From assembly GCA_964580525.1 (NCBI GenBank), contig CAZOKN010000004.1, positions 13,532 through 77,531 of the forward strand: a stretch of 64,000 nucleotides of DNA. The letters run 5' to 3'. The notes beneath the pieces were generated by a model, which saw nothing but the letters and a program-made list of their open reading frames with translations, had not been told where the DNA came from and ran no database searches. The first letter of the stretch is position 1. Each line of letters opens with the position of its first letter. This DNA comes from CAZOKN01 sp964580525 (GTDB lineage Bacteria; Pseudomonadota; Alphaproteobacteria; Rickettsiales; UBA6187). This document shows positions 25,936 to 34,561 of the stretch, piece by piece. A program made the translations under genes and the position numbers.

Positions 25936-26836
25936 GCATGTAGCATTGGTAATGGGTGGGATGTCGGCAGAGAGGGAAGTGTCCCTTATGTCTGGTAAAG
26001 GAATTGAGAAAGCTCTGAGAGAGAACGGATATCAGGTTACTGTTATTGATCTGCAGCGTGATATAGCTGAAAAATTATCTGCCGCAAAACCTGATGTTGT
26101 TTTCAATGCATTACATGGTACTTATGGCGAAGACGGCTGTCTTCAAGGTTTGTTGGAAATACTTGGTATACCTTATACACATTCCGGTATTTTGGCTTCG
26201 GCCTTGGCTATGGATAAGCCAACTGCGAAAAATGTTTTGCAGGATCGTGGTATTTTATGTCCGCCAGGAGCAGTTGTTAGTACCGTTGACATTGCTAACG
26301 GTAATATCCCTTTCCCAAAACCTTACGTAATTAAACCAATTTCAGAAGGCTCTAGTGTTGGTGTTTACATAATTAAAGAAGGTGTAAACGGCCCTAACAT
26401 GGCTGAAATTAAAAAATATCACAGTATGTTAGTGGAAAAATATATTCCTGGTCGCGAGCTTAGTGTTGCAGTAACTGATGAAAAGCCTTTAGGTGTTGTT
26501 GAAATACGTCCTAAAAACGGCTTTTATGATTATACGAATAAATATAGTGATGGCAAAACTGAGCATTTAATGCCTGCGCCTGTAAATGACTCGGTTTATA
26601 AAGAAGCTATGGATATTGCTTTCAAAGCTCATAAAATGTTAGGCTGTCGTGGAGTTAGTCGTTCTGATTTTAGATTGGATGAAGCGGATGGTAACAAATT
26701 ATATTTACTTGAAATAAATACCCATCCTGGCATGACGCCGCTTTCTTTAGTGCCTGAAATTGCTTCCCATGTTGGAATTAGCTTCAACGAGCTGATAAAA
26801 TATCTGGTTGAGAATGCGCGATGCGACAACAAGTAA
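25919..26836 (+). CDS. ddl: D-alanine-D-alanine ligase
   Basis: Joins two D-Ala for the peptidoglycan precursor. The 305-residue ATP-grasp enzyme has MGGMSAEREVSLMSG at the N-terminus, HGTYGEDGCLQG, KPISEGSSVGVYI, VEKYIPGRELSVAV and the metal-binding LLEINTHPGMT. Its start lies within the last 17 bp of murB and its end overlaps ftsQ by 16 bp; such overlaps suggest tight translational coupling across the run. This is the classic murB-ddl-ftsQ-ftsA order. Confidence 0.95.
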   Translation: MTKKNKHVALVMGGMSAEREVSLMSGKGIEKALRENGYQVTVIDLQRDIAEKLSAAKPDVVFNALHGTYGEDGCLQGLLEILGIPYTHSGILASALAMDKPTAKNVLQDRGILCPPGAVVSTVDIANGNIPFPKPYVIKPISEGSSVGVYIIKEGVNGPNMAEIKKYHSMLVEKYIPGRELSVAVTDEKPLGVVEIRPKNGFYDYTNKYSDGKTEHLMPAPVNDSVYKEAMDIAFKAHKMLGCRGVSRSDFRLDEADGNKLYLLEINTHPGMTPLSLVPEIASHVGISFNELIKYLVENARCDNK

Positions 26837-27669
26837 AATCACGCAGAAAAATAAGCGGTACAAAAAAACAATATAAAAAATCTCCGCTTGAATTGAAGTG
26901 GCAGGTTCTGCTGAGGGTCGTTAAATTTGCTATCAGGCCTTATCCTTTTGCGTTTATTTCTATAGCCATTGTGTTTTTATGGTTTCAGCAGTCTAAATAT
27001 TACACTATCACAGTAAATAGTATAGATCATTCGCAAAACCGTGCTGCGCGGAGTATGGGTCTTATTTTGAAAGATATACTACTTGAAGGACAGCAGCATA
27101 CCTCTAAGGAAGAAATTCTTACTGCCATTACTGGTAGTCCCAAGGAAAAATCTTCATTGCGCATTGGCGATCCGATGGGAGATATTGATTTGTGGGGTAT
27201 AAAAGAGAAGCTAGAGACCCTTACCTGGGTTAAGCATGCCTCGATTGAACGCCAATATCCTTCAACACTGTCCATAAGTATATCTGAACGCAAACCAGTT
27301 GCACTTTGGCAAAATGCCGGAAAAATTACTCTACTTGATGAAGATGGAAAAGTTATAAACGAAAAAAATCTTGATGATTTTGCTAATTTGGTAATCCTAG
27401 TGGGAAAGGATGTTCCTTATTATTCATCATCTCTGTTGCAGATGCTTAAATCACATCCCGAGATAGATCCTTTGGTATCTTCAGCAATACGTGTCAGTGA
27501 TAGGCGCTGGGATTTGCGTTTGCGTAATGGTATTGAAATAAAACTGCCAGAAGAAAATCCTGATAGGGCACTTGAATATTTGGCGGAAGTTAATAAAGAA
27601 AGTAAAATACTTACCAGCAGTGCCAAGAGCATTGATTTAAGACTGGAAGAAAAAATGTTTGTTAAGTAG
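26821..27669 (+). CDS. ftsQ: Cell division protein FtsQ
   Basis: A bitopic divisome protein linking early and late division proteins. Its 282 residues have a basic cytoplasmic tail (KSRRKISGTKKQYKK), one transmembrane segment near residues 38-60 (PYPFAFISIAIVFLWF), a POTRA domain with TSKEEILTAI and the FtsQ domain with HASIERQYPSTLSISISERKPVALW and TLLDEDGKVI. It begins within ddl. The 82-bp gap after it carries what looks like a separate ftsA promoter. Confidence 0.93.
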   Translation: MRQQVKSRRKISGTKKQYKKSPLELKWQVLLRVVKFAIRPYPFAFISIAIVFLWFQQSKYYTITVNSIDHSQNRAARSMGLILKDILLEGQQHTSKEEILTAITGSPKEKSSLRIGDPMGDIDLWGIKEKLETLTWVKHASIERQYPSTLSISISERKPVALWQNAGKITLLDEDGKVINEKNLDDFANLVILVGKDVPYYSSSLLQMLKSHPEIDPLVSSAIRVSDRRWDLRLRNGIEIKLPEENPDRALEYLAEVNKESKILTSSAKSIDLRLEEKMFVK

Positions 27670-27683
27670 CTGTAAAAACTTAC

Positions 27684-27692
27684 TGATATAAT
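27684..27692 (+). promoter_or_regulatory. Extended -10 promoter upstream of ftsA
   Basis: TGATATAAT (TGN plus a perfect TATAAT) lies 60 bp before the ftsA ATG, between ftsQ and ftsA. Extended -10 elements can work with a weak -35. Transcription would start near 27699, just before a pair of direct repeats. Confidence 0.6.
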
Positions 27693-27705
27693 CTAGCAAG
27701 ATAAG

Positions 27706-27740
27706 CCATTTTACTATTTAACTATTATCCATTTTACTAT
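27706..27740. repeat. 12-bp direct repeat pair before ftsA
   Basis: CCATTTTACTAT occurs at 27706-27717 and again at 27729-27740, 23 bp apart (about two helical turns), within the ftsA leader. The spacing suits a protein binding the same DNA face twice, or the copies may be a local duplication. Confidence 0.75.
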
Positions 27741-27751
27741 ATAAAACAGCC

Positions 27752-28996
27752 ATGGCAAAAATAGGAAATAGTTTCATTACTGCACTTGATATTGGCGCAA
27801 CGAAAGTGGTGTGCTTTATTGCTAAGCTTACGCCACAGAAAAAAATCAGCATTGTTGGAATTGGTCATCAGGTTTCGCAAGGAATAAAATCCGGGGTCAT
27901 TACCGATATAAAACTTGCTGAGCAATCCATACGTCTTGCAGTAGGCGCAGCTGAGGCTATGGCAGGTGTTACTATTGATAAAACATTTGTTAATATTTCT
28001 GAAAACAAACAAAAATCAAATTATGTTAAAGCTGAGCTTAATATAAACGGCCATGAAATTACAAAAAAAGATATTCATCGCCTTACTTCGCAAGGGTGCG
28101 AGCAGTTTAAAAATGAGGATAGAGAAGTTATCCATTGTATAGCTGTTGATTACTCTCTCGATGGTGCAACAGGAATTATAGAGCCAATCGGTATGTATGG
28201 ACACGATATTACTGCTGATTTGCATATTATTACTGCTTCATCACCGACAATTTTAAATTTGACCAATTGTGTTGCTCAATCACATTTGAATATTGAGGGA
28301 TATATTTCATCGGCGTACGCATCGGGTCTTGCTTGTCTTTCTGAGGATGAAAAAGATCTTGGCACAGTCGTTGTTGACTTAGGTGGTAGCAGTACTTCAG
28401 TTGCTATATTTAAAGGTGGACGCTTGCGTTATGTTGATAATATCGCAGTTGGTTCAATGAACATCACAAAAGATATTGCTATAGGTCTATCTACTAGTAT
28501 AGAAAGTGCAGAACGCTTGAAAGCATTACATGGAAACGTACTTTCTACTGCCAAAGATAATCAGGAAATAATTGACGTGCCTAATATTGGCGAAGAAGAC
28601 GATGATGCAGATGAAAATCACATCACTAAGGTTAATCTAATAAATATAATTCGTCCGCGCGTAGAAGAAATTCTTGAATTGGTAGCATCGAAAATATTAA
28701 ACTCAGGTTATGGGAAAACCATTGCACACGTTGTTTTAACAGGCGGTGGTAGCCATCTTGGCGGAATTAGTGAGTTGACGGGTCAGATATTGAAAAAACA
28801 AGTACGCATTGGTATACCAAAATATATTGATGGTATGGCAGAAAGCACTAAAGGTCCTGCATTCTCAACCTGTGCTGGCATGCTATTGCTTGCCGCCCAT
28901 CATAAAGAAATGGAATATAGCAACTTCGAGCATAAGACCTTATTTTCCAATAGTTTTATCGGAAAAATGGCTGGTTGGTTTAAAGAGAATTTTTAA
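27752..28996 (+). CDS. ftsA: Cell division protein FtsA
   Basis: An actin-like protein that tethers FtsZ to the membrane. The 414 residues begin FITALDIGATKVVCFIA (phosphate-1), with the SHS2/1C insertion, TVVVDLGGSSTSVAIF (phosphate-2), VVLTGGGSHLGG (adenosine motif) and a C-terminal amphipathic helix, KMAGWFKENF, for membrane binding. In most genomes ftsZ follows at once. Here the next gene is a phosphohexomutase on the other strand, overlapping by 4 bp, so the ftsA-ftsZ link is broken. Confidence 0.95.
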   Translation: MAKIGNSFITALDIGATKVVCFIAKLTPQKKISIVGIGHQVSQGIKSGVITDIKLAEQSIRLAVGAAEAMAGVTIDKTFVNISENKQKSNYVKAELNINGHEITKKDIHRLTSQGCEQFKNEDREVIHCIAVDYSLDGATGIIEPIGMYGHDITADLHIITASSPTILNLTNCVAQSHLNIEGYISSAYASGLACLSEDEKDLGTVVVDLGGSSTSVAIFKGGRLRYVDNIAVGSMNITKDIAIGLSTSIESAERLKALHGNVLSTAKDNQEIIDVPNIGEEDDDADENHITKVNLINIIRPRVEEILELVASKILNSGYGKTIAHVVLTGGGSHLGGISELTGQILKKQVRIGIPKYIDGMAESTKGPAFSTCAGMLLLAAHHKEMEYSNFEHKTLFSNSFIGKMAGWFKENF

Positions 28997-30387
28997 CTTA
29001 TTTTTATTCCGCCAGATGCTAATCTTTCAAAAACATCAGTTTTAATTTCAGTAAGTCTGTTTTGACTATTTGCCTCACAGCGTACAACTAGGGCTGCCTG
29101 AGTATTAGAAGCTCTAACCAGCCACCAACCACCATCCAAGCGTACACGCACACCGTCGATATCATTAACCTCCAGTCCATCTTTTTTGGCTGAAATTTTT
29201 ATTGCTTCCACTACTGTGAATTTTTTAGCATCGTCAACATCAACACGAATTTCTGGAGTATTGAAAACATGTGGTAAGGCATCTAATTTTTTAGACAAAG
29301 GTTCTTTTGATTTTGATACGATATTTATAATCTGGATTGCAGCATATAAACCATCATCAAAGCCATTATTATCTTTGAAAAAAACGTGTCCGCTCATTTC
29401 TCCAGCTAGTATTGCTCTTGTTTCAAACATTTTGGTTTTTATCAACGAATGCCCAGTTTTCCACATCAAAGGTTTGCCACCATTTCTAGCAATTTCATCG
29501 AATAGTGTTTGGCTGGCTTTGACATCAGCAATAATAGTCTCGCCTTTATGTTTTTGCAGAATGTCTTCGGCAAAAAACGACATTAATTGATCGCCCCAGA
29601 TAATTCTGCCTTGATTATCAACAACTCCAATGCGATCGCCATCTCCATCGAAAGCTATACCTAAATCACAATGTTCTTTTTCCACCATTTCAATTAATTG
29701 TTCCATATTTTCTGCTACTGATGGATCTGGGTGGTGCGATGGAAAATTGCCATCAATTTTTTCATTTAGTAAAAAATGTTTGCCAGGTAGATTTTCCGTT
29801 AGTTCCTTCATGACATTGCCTGTGGCGCCATTGCCAGCATCCCATGCAATTTTTAGCTCACGCCCACCTGCAAATGCTTTTAATAAATGCTTCATATAAG
29901 CATCTTTCACATCTTCAAAAGATACTGAGCCTTTGCCGTCTAAAAAATCTCCACGTTCAGCAATAGAGCCTAATTCTTGAATATCATCACCGTAAACTGG
30001 TAATTTTTCTAACATCATTTTAAAGCCGTTATGTGATGGTGGATTATGCGATCCAGTAATCATTATGCCGCCGCTGGCTCCAAGATGTTTCACCGAAAAA
30101 TACAGCATAGGTGTTGGGCAAAGGCCAATGCGGATAACATCCATGCCAGATTCCATGAGGCCACGCACAATTTTTTCTTCTAATTTTGGAGAGCTAAAAC
30201 GTCCGTCAAAACCTATGCAGATTTTTTTTCCAGTATTTTTCCCCAGCACAAATGCTGCCAATGACCGTCCTAGATAATAAGCATCTTCTTCGCTGAGTGT
30301 TTCTCCAACAATGCCGCGAATGTCATAAGCTCTTAAAATATAAGGATTAAATTTATAATTTTTAGAATCATCTTTTACGTTTTTCAT
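28993..30387 (-). CDS. Phosphomannomutase/phosphoglucomutase
   Basis: Interconverts hexose 1- and 6-phosphates for LPS or other envelope sugars. The 464 residues show the four-domain alpha-D-phosphohexomutase layout: the active serine in GIMITGSHNPPSHNG, the metal-binding AFDGDGDRIGVVD, the sugar-binding GEMSGHVFFKD and a C-terminal phosphate-binding RASNTQAALVVRCEA. The AlgC/ManB class uses Man or Glc phosphates; which dominates here is not readable. It converges on ftsA. Confidence 0.93.
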   Translation of the reverse strand: MKNVKDDSKNYKFNPYILRAYDIRGIVGETLSEEDAYYLGRSLAAFVLGKNTGKKICIGFDGRFSSPKLEEKIVRGLMESGMDVIRIGLCPTPMLYFSVKHLGASGGIMITGSHNPPSHNGFKMMLEKLPVYGDDIQELGSIAERGDFLDGKGSVSFEDVKDAYMKHLLKAFAGGRELKIAWDAGNGATGNVMKELTENLPGKHFLLNEKIDGNFPSHHPDPSVAENMEQLIEMVEKEHCDLGIAFDGDGDRIGVVDNQGRIIWGDQLMSFFAEDILQKHKGETIIADVKASQTLFDEIARNGGKPLMWKTGHSLIKTKMFETRAILAGEMSGHVFFKDNNGFDDGLYAAIQIINIVSKSKEPLSKKLDALPHVFNTPEIRVDVDDAKKFTVVEAIKISAKKDGLEVNDIDGVRVRLDGGWWLVRASNTQAALVVRCEANSQNRLTEIKTDVFERLASGGIKIS

Positions 30388-30433
30388 TTTTTAACCAATC
30401 ATCCTTATTTTACTCGTAAGACTATATTCTTTT

Positions 30434-31204
30434 CTATTTTAATCCAGCTTTACCAGGCAACCTTGAAAAAATAGGATCTGTAAGGCGTGGTGGTAAAATA
30501 CTTGCCAGCCAAACAATAAAGTATAAAGGTAAAGGAAAAGCAATGCGTGCAGGATTCTTTTGTAATTTTTTTACTATCAATTTAGCAGCCTTACGCGCAT
30601 CCATTAAAAATGGCATATAAAAGCTGTTAACATCTGTCATTGGCGTTTTGATATAGCCGGGTGTTACAACAGTAACTCCGACCCCATCTCTTCTTAAAGC
30701 TCCTCTAGTAGCTTCTCCATAAAGCTTAACTGCAGCTTTGCTGGCCGAATATGCAGGAGAGCTTGGCAAACCACGATAACCAGCTAAAGAGCTTATTATA
30801 ACTATTTGTCCTTTGCATCTTTTGCGCATTTCTAGCATGGCAGGATAAACCGTGTTGATAACACCATAAATATTAGTGTCACAAATATTTTTTATTTGTT
30901 CATAACTTTCGACACCACCGGCAGTTCCTGCTGATATTCCGGCATTGGCAATTACAACATCAAGCCTATATCTATCGGCCATTTCACCTATCCAATCAAA
31001 CATTGTTTGTTTGTCAGTGACATCACAAATTTTTATATAGACTTCTGCACCTTTATCCTCACAAACTCTTTTAATAGCGTCTAATCGGGATTCATTTCTG
31101 CCAGAAAGAAAAAGCCTGATACCCTTGTCAGCGTAAGCTTCTGCAAGAGCAAAACCAATTCCACTATTTGCACCAGTTATTAATATGTTATTAGGATTTT
31201 TCAA
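30434..31204 (-). CDS. Short-chain dehydrogenase/reductase (SDR)
   Basis: A classical SDR of 256 residues: nucleotide-binding TGANSGIGFALAEA, NAGIS, catalytic Ser in IISSLAG and YSASK for the Tyr-Lys pair. The C-terminus adds a hydrophobic stretch (PLYFIVWLASILPP) that may associate with the membrane, as in SDRs acting on lipids. The start is TTG at 31204, preceded by AGGG at 8 nt. The substrate is unknown. It follows the phosphohexomutase gene's start by 46 bp on the same strand, so the pair may be cotranscribed. Confidence 0.86.
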   Translation of the reverse strand: MKNPNNILITGANSGIGFALAEAYADKGIRLFLSGRNESRLDAIKRVCEDKGAEVYIKICDVTDKQTMFDWIGEMADRYRLDVVIANAGISAGTAGGVESYEQIKNICDTNIYGVINTVYPAMLEMRKRCKGQIVIISSLAGYRGLPSSPAYSASKAAVKLYGEATRGALRRDGVGVTVVTPGYIKTPMTDVNSFYMPFLMDARKAAKLIVKKLQKNPARIAFPLPLYFIVWLASILPPRLTDPIFSRLPGKAGLK

Positions 31205-31325
31205 GTTACTTACCCTATTTCAAAAACTTTGTTTTTGTATTTTTTCTATCCCCCTTAATTAAAAGATTAGACAGCGTTGTCAAAGAATATTATAAAAACC
31301 TTTATAATTTTAAAGTAATGAGAAA

Positions 31326-31964
31326 ATGCCAGATCAAAATCTTAAGCGCCGTGGTTTTATGTTTGTGCTGTCATCACCTTCAGGTGCTGGAAAAACAACA
31401 CTTTCTCGCTTATTGTTACAAAATGATAATAATTTAGTTATGTCTGTGTCATATACCACCAGACAGCAGCGGCCGCAAGAGGCGCATGGTATTGACTATT
31501 ATTTCGTCTCAGAAAAAGAATTTGAAAAAAAAATAGATGAAAAATATTTTTATGAATATGCCGAAGTATTCGGTAATTATTATGGTACGCCACGTAAAAA
31601 GGTAGAAGATTCTTTAGATTTAGGAAAAGATATTATTTTTGATATCGATTGGCAGGGAACAAGACGTTTAACTTCTAAAGCCCGAGATGATATTGTCAGT
31701 GTTTTTATTCTACCACCTTCAATGAAAGAACTTGGTAGAAGGCTTACTTCCAGAGGACAAGATAGTGAAGAAGTTATAAAAAAACGTATGGCACGGGCAA
31801 GTGACGAAATAAGCCATTGGGATGAATACGACTATGTTATCGTAAATGAAAACATAGATGCTAGCCTGCAGAATATTTTATATATCATCAAATCTGAACG
31901 CTTAAAAAGAATGCGCCAGCAGGGACTTTCTGATTTTATAGGAAAACTACTGAAGCAGAAGTAG
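31326..31964 (+). CDS. gmk: Guanylate kinase
   Basis: Phosphorylates GMP to GDP. The 212 residues have P-loop LSSPSGAGKTTLSRLL (about residues 14-29), SYTTRQQRPQEAHGIDYYF, the GMP-binding YAEVFGNYYGTP and the lid region KKRMARASDEI. The upstream gap shows a TATAAT at 31303-31308 with a poor -35. It converges on the PBP gene, and a 9-bp dyad lies between the two. Confidence 0.95.
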   Translation: MPDQNLKRRGFMFVLSSPSGAGKTTLSRLLLQNDNNLVMSVSYTTRQQRPQEAHGIDYYFVSEKEFEKKIDEKYFYEYAEVFGNYYGTPRKKVEDSLDLGKDIIFDIDWQGTRRLTSKARDDIVSVFILPPSMKELGRRLTSRGQDSEEVIKKRMARASDEISHWDEYDYVIVNENIDASLQNILYIIKSERLKRMRQQGLSDFIGKLLKQK

Positions 31965-31981
31965 TTTTAATTTGCATCTGC

Positions 31982-32018
31982 GTTCCAGATAATAAAATTT
32001 CTAATATTCATCTGGAAC
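31982..32018. repeat. Inverted repeat at the gmk/PBP convergent junction
   Basis: GTTCCAGAT (31982-31990) and ATCTGGAAC (32010-32018) are perfect 9-bp arms around a 19-nt AT-rich loop. The dyad covers the stop codon of the PBP gene. It could act as a weak bidirectional terminator or RNA-stabilising hairpin; there is no clean T-run. Confidence 0.5.
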
Positions 32019-34160
32019 TGGTTCACCCTCAGGAGAGACTTCTTCCTGCTTATTTTCGTTCATGTAACTGTTCTCTGGGATTGGAGGAATATCCTGCTCT
32101 TGTATCTCTGTACTAGGAGCTTGTGGTTTCGGTTCCGGTTTTCTCTTATCGGTATCGAAAGTTCTTATTATATTATCCCATACAGAATCAGTATTTTCCT
32201 TTGTTTTTTCGATACTTTCTTCGTTATCTACTGAATTTTTCTCATAATCATTTATTGCTCTTCCATCAGCAATATCAGATTCGTTAGTAGGAATTGAAGT
32301 GTCGTTTGTGACATTGGCCATAACAGGCTGCATAAAATCATGCCATATAGCTGCCGGAATACTTCCTCCCGCAACTTTTTTCATAGGTTTGTTGTCATCA
32401 TTACCAACCCATATGCCTGCTACATAATTACTTGTGAATCCAATAAACCAAGCATCTCTATAATTCTGGCTGGTTCCTGTTTTTCCGGCGGCTGGAAAAC
32501 CTATCTGCGCTCGTTTTCCTGTTCCATAATCCACAACGCTTAAAAGTAACTTGTTCATGTTGGATACAACTTCAGGGCTTAAGATTCTATGATTTTCAGA
32601 TTGGTGACGTAAGTATATAACGTTACCATCTCCATTGGTAATTTCTGTAATGCCGTGTACCCATAACGCATTTCCGTAATTTGCTAAATGCGCATAGGCA
32701 CCAGTCATGTCCAAAAGGGTTACATCAGAGGTTCCCAGTGCTGAGCTAAGGTCTCTATTAATTTCGGTGGATATGCCAAGTCTGTACGCTACATCTATTA
32801 CTTTTCTGATTCCAACGCTTTGTGACAACTTTACAGATATTGTATTTATTGATTTAGCAAAGGCATCCATAAGTGACACTTCGCCTATGTATTTGTCATC
32901 ATAATTTTCTGGGGACCAATTTCTTAGTTTTATTGGTTCATCAATAAGTTTGTCGTTGGGTTCGAAGCCATTTTCAAATGCCGCTAGATAGACAAATAGT
33001 TTGAAAGAGGATCCTGGTTGACGTAAGGCTTGCGTGGCTCTGTTGAATTGACTATCACCAAATGACCTTCCGCCTATCATAGAAAGTATATCACCTTGTG
33101 GCGACATAACCACCATAGCTCCCTGGCTAATTCCCTTTTCTGCGCCAGATTCAGCTAAATGTGCCTCAAAAGATTTTTCTGCAAGCTTCTGCATGTTTGA
33201 ATCAAGAGTGGTATGCACAACAACTTCCATTTCCTGATTTCCTACATAATCTGGAAGTTGTTCTTTAATCCACTGAACGAAATAAGGGCTCTCTGTTTTT
33301 ATGACTCTCGTTCTAACTGAAAGATTCAAATCTTTCATATTAAAAACCATTTCAGACGGCGTTATTACGCCATTTTCTACCATGCTAGCTAAAACAGTAT
33401 CAGTTCTTTGTTTTGTTAAATCTAGATTATTACTAGCTGGAGAATATTTTGAAGGAGCCTTTATTAGGCCTGCTAACATTGCAGATTCATATAATCCGAT
33501 ATCAGTTACACGCTTACCAAAATAAGATCTCGAAGCGGCATCGACGCCATAATTGCCATTGCCTAGGTAGATGCGGTTGAGGTACATGGCAATTATTTGC
33601 TGTTTGGTATAATGTTTCTCTATATACAGTGCCAACATTACTTCTTGAATTTTACGTCTTATAGTTCTGTCCGGGCTCAAGAAAACAACTTTTGCTAATT
33701 GTTGTGTTATAGTACTGCCACCCTGTACGACGCCGCCGGCCACAGAATTTCTAACGGCTGCGCGGAGAATGCCAACCAAATCAATACCAAAATGTTTAAA
33801 GAATCTTCTATCCTCTATAGAGGTAACGGCGTTAATAAGGTTTTTTGGTAATTTCTCATAAGGAACATATTCACTATGTAAACTGCCGAAGTTGGCTATA
33901 AGATTGTTATCCCTATCTAATATTCTAATTGCAGGAGTTTTTATATTCTCATCAAGCTTCTTCACATCAGGCAAGTCATAAGCATAGTAAGAAAGTAATA
34001 TAGAGAACGCTATAATTCCCCACATGGCAAGAATGATTGATGTTTTTATCAACCATATTGAAAATGAAGTTTTTTCAGCTAAAGACTTCCTCATTCGACT
34101 AAAAGAACGCCCTCTTTTACGAATATTTGCTTTTTTTGCTTTTGTTCTCTTGCGCGGCAT
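32001..34160 (-). CDS. Class A penicillin-binding protein (PBP1A family)
   Basis: A bifunctional peptidoglycan glycosyltransferase/transpeptidase of 719 residues. The N-terminus is very basic, with one membrane helix near residues 35-62. The GT51 domain has the catalytic Glu in SIEDRRFFKHFGID, GGSTITQQLAK and RKIQEVMLA. The transpeptidase has the active Ser in QPGSSFKLF, SINTISVK (SxN) and KTGTSQ. A Pro/Glu-rich tail of about 80 residues follows and looks disordered. It diverges from cyaY across a 65-bp gap. Confidence 0.94.
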   Translation of the reverse strand: MPRKRTKAKKANIRKRGRSFSRMRKSLAEKTSFSIWLIKTSIILAMWGIIAFSILLSYYAYDLPDVKKLDENIKTPAIRILDRDNNLIANFGSLHSEYVPYEKLPKNLINAVTSIEDRRFFKHFGIDLVGILRAAVRNSVAGGVVQGGSTITQQLAKVVFLSPDRTIRRKIQEVMLALYIEKHYTKQQIIAMYLNRIYLGNGNYGVDAASRSYFGKRVTDIGLYESAMLAGLIKAPSKYSPASNNLDLTKQRTDTVLASMVENGVITPSEMVFNMKDLNLSVRTRVIKTESPYFVQWIKEQLPDYVGNQEMEVVVHTTLDSNMQKLAEKSFEAHLAESGAEKGISQGAMVVMSPQGDILSMIGGRSFGDSQFNRATQALRQPGSSFKLFVYLAAFENGFEPNDKLIDEPIKLRNWSPENYDDKYIGEVSLMDAFAKSINTISVKLSQSVGIRKVIDVAYRLGISTEINRDLSSALGTSDVTLLDMTGAYAHLANYGNALWVHGITEITNGDGNVIYLRHQSENHRILSPEVVSNMNKLLLSVVDYGTGKRAQIGFPAAGKTGTSQNYRDAWFIGFTSNYVAGIWVGNDDNKPMKKVAGGSIPAAIWHDFMQPVMANVTNDTSIPTNESDIADGRAINDYEKNSVDNEESIEKTKENTDSVWDNIIRTFDTDKRKPEPKPQAPSTEIQEQDIPPIPENSYMNENKQEEVSPEGEPVPDEY

Positions 34161-34225
34161 AATATTTTTTCTTATGTTGCAATTTTTAAATTTTAACTAG
34201 AACTCAATCTTATAACTTTTTTTAT

Positions 34226-34561
34226 ATGGATAATACAGAATTTATTGAAATAGCAGAAGACACTTTACAAAAAATATTCGAAGCCATCGAAGAAGCTGAT
34301 CAAGAATATTTGTTGGAAATGGATTTTATGGACGGAATGTTGGATATAGAACTGCCTGATGGTAGGAAATATATAATCAACAGACATAACTCCAGTCAGC
34401 AGATATGGGTTTCTTCGCCAATCAGCGGTGCTAGCCATTTTTCTTACGAAGAAGACGAAGAAATATGGAAGGATTCGGCTGATAACGACATAAACGAGTT
34501 CCTGACTCAGGAATTAAAGCAGGTCGCAGGGTTGAATATTAAGAAGTATCTTGAAGTTTAG
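34226..34561 (+). CDS. cyaY: Iron donor protein CyaY (bacterial frataxin)
   Basis: A small acidic iron-binding protein of 111 residues that regulates Fe-S cluster assembly. The N-terminal helix is rich in Asp/Glu (FIEIAEDTLQKIFEAIEEAD), followed by the frataxin sheet with MLDIELPDGRKYIINRH and QQIWVSSPISGASHF. Frataxins are typical of proteobacteria and mitochondria. Its stop overlaps the convergent histidine kinase gene by 4 bp. Confidence 0.93.
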   Translation: MDNTEFIEIAEDTLQKIFEAIEEADQEYLLEMDFMDGMLDIELPDGRKYIINRHNSSQQIWVSSPISGASHFSYEEDEEIWKDSADNDINEFLTQELKQVAGLNIKKYLEV

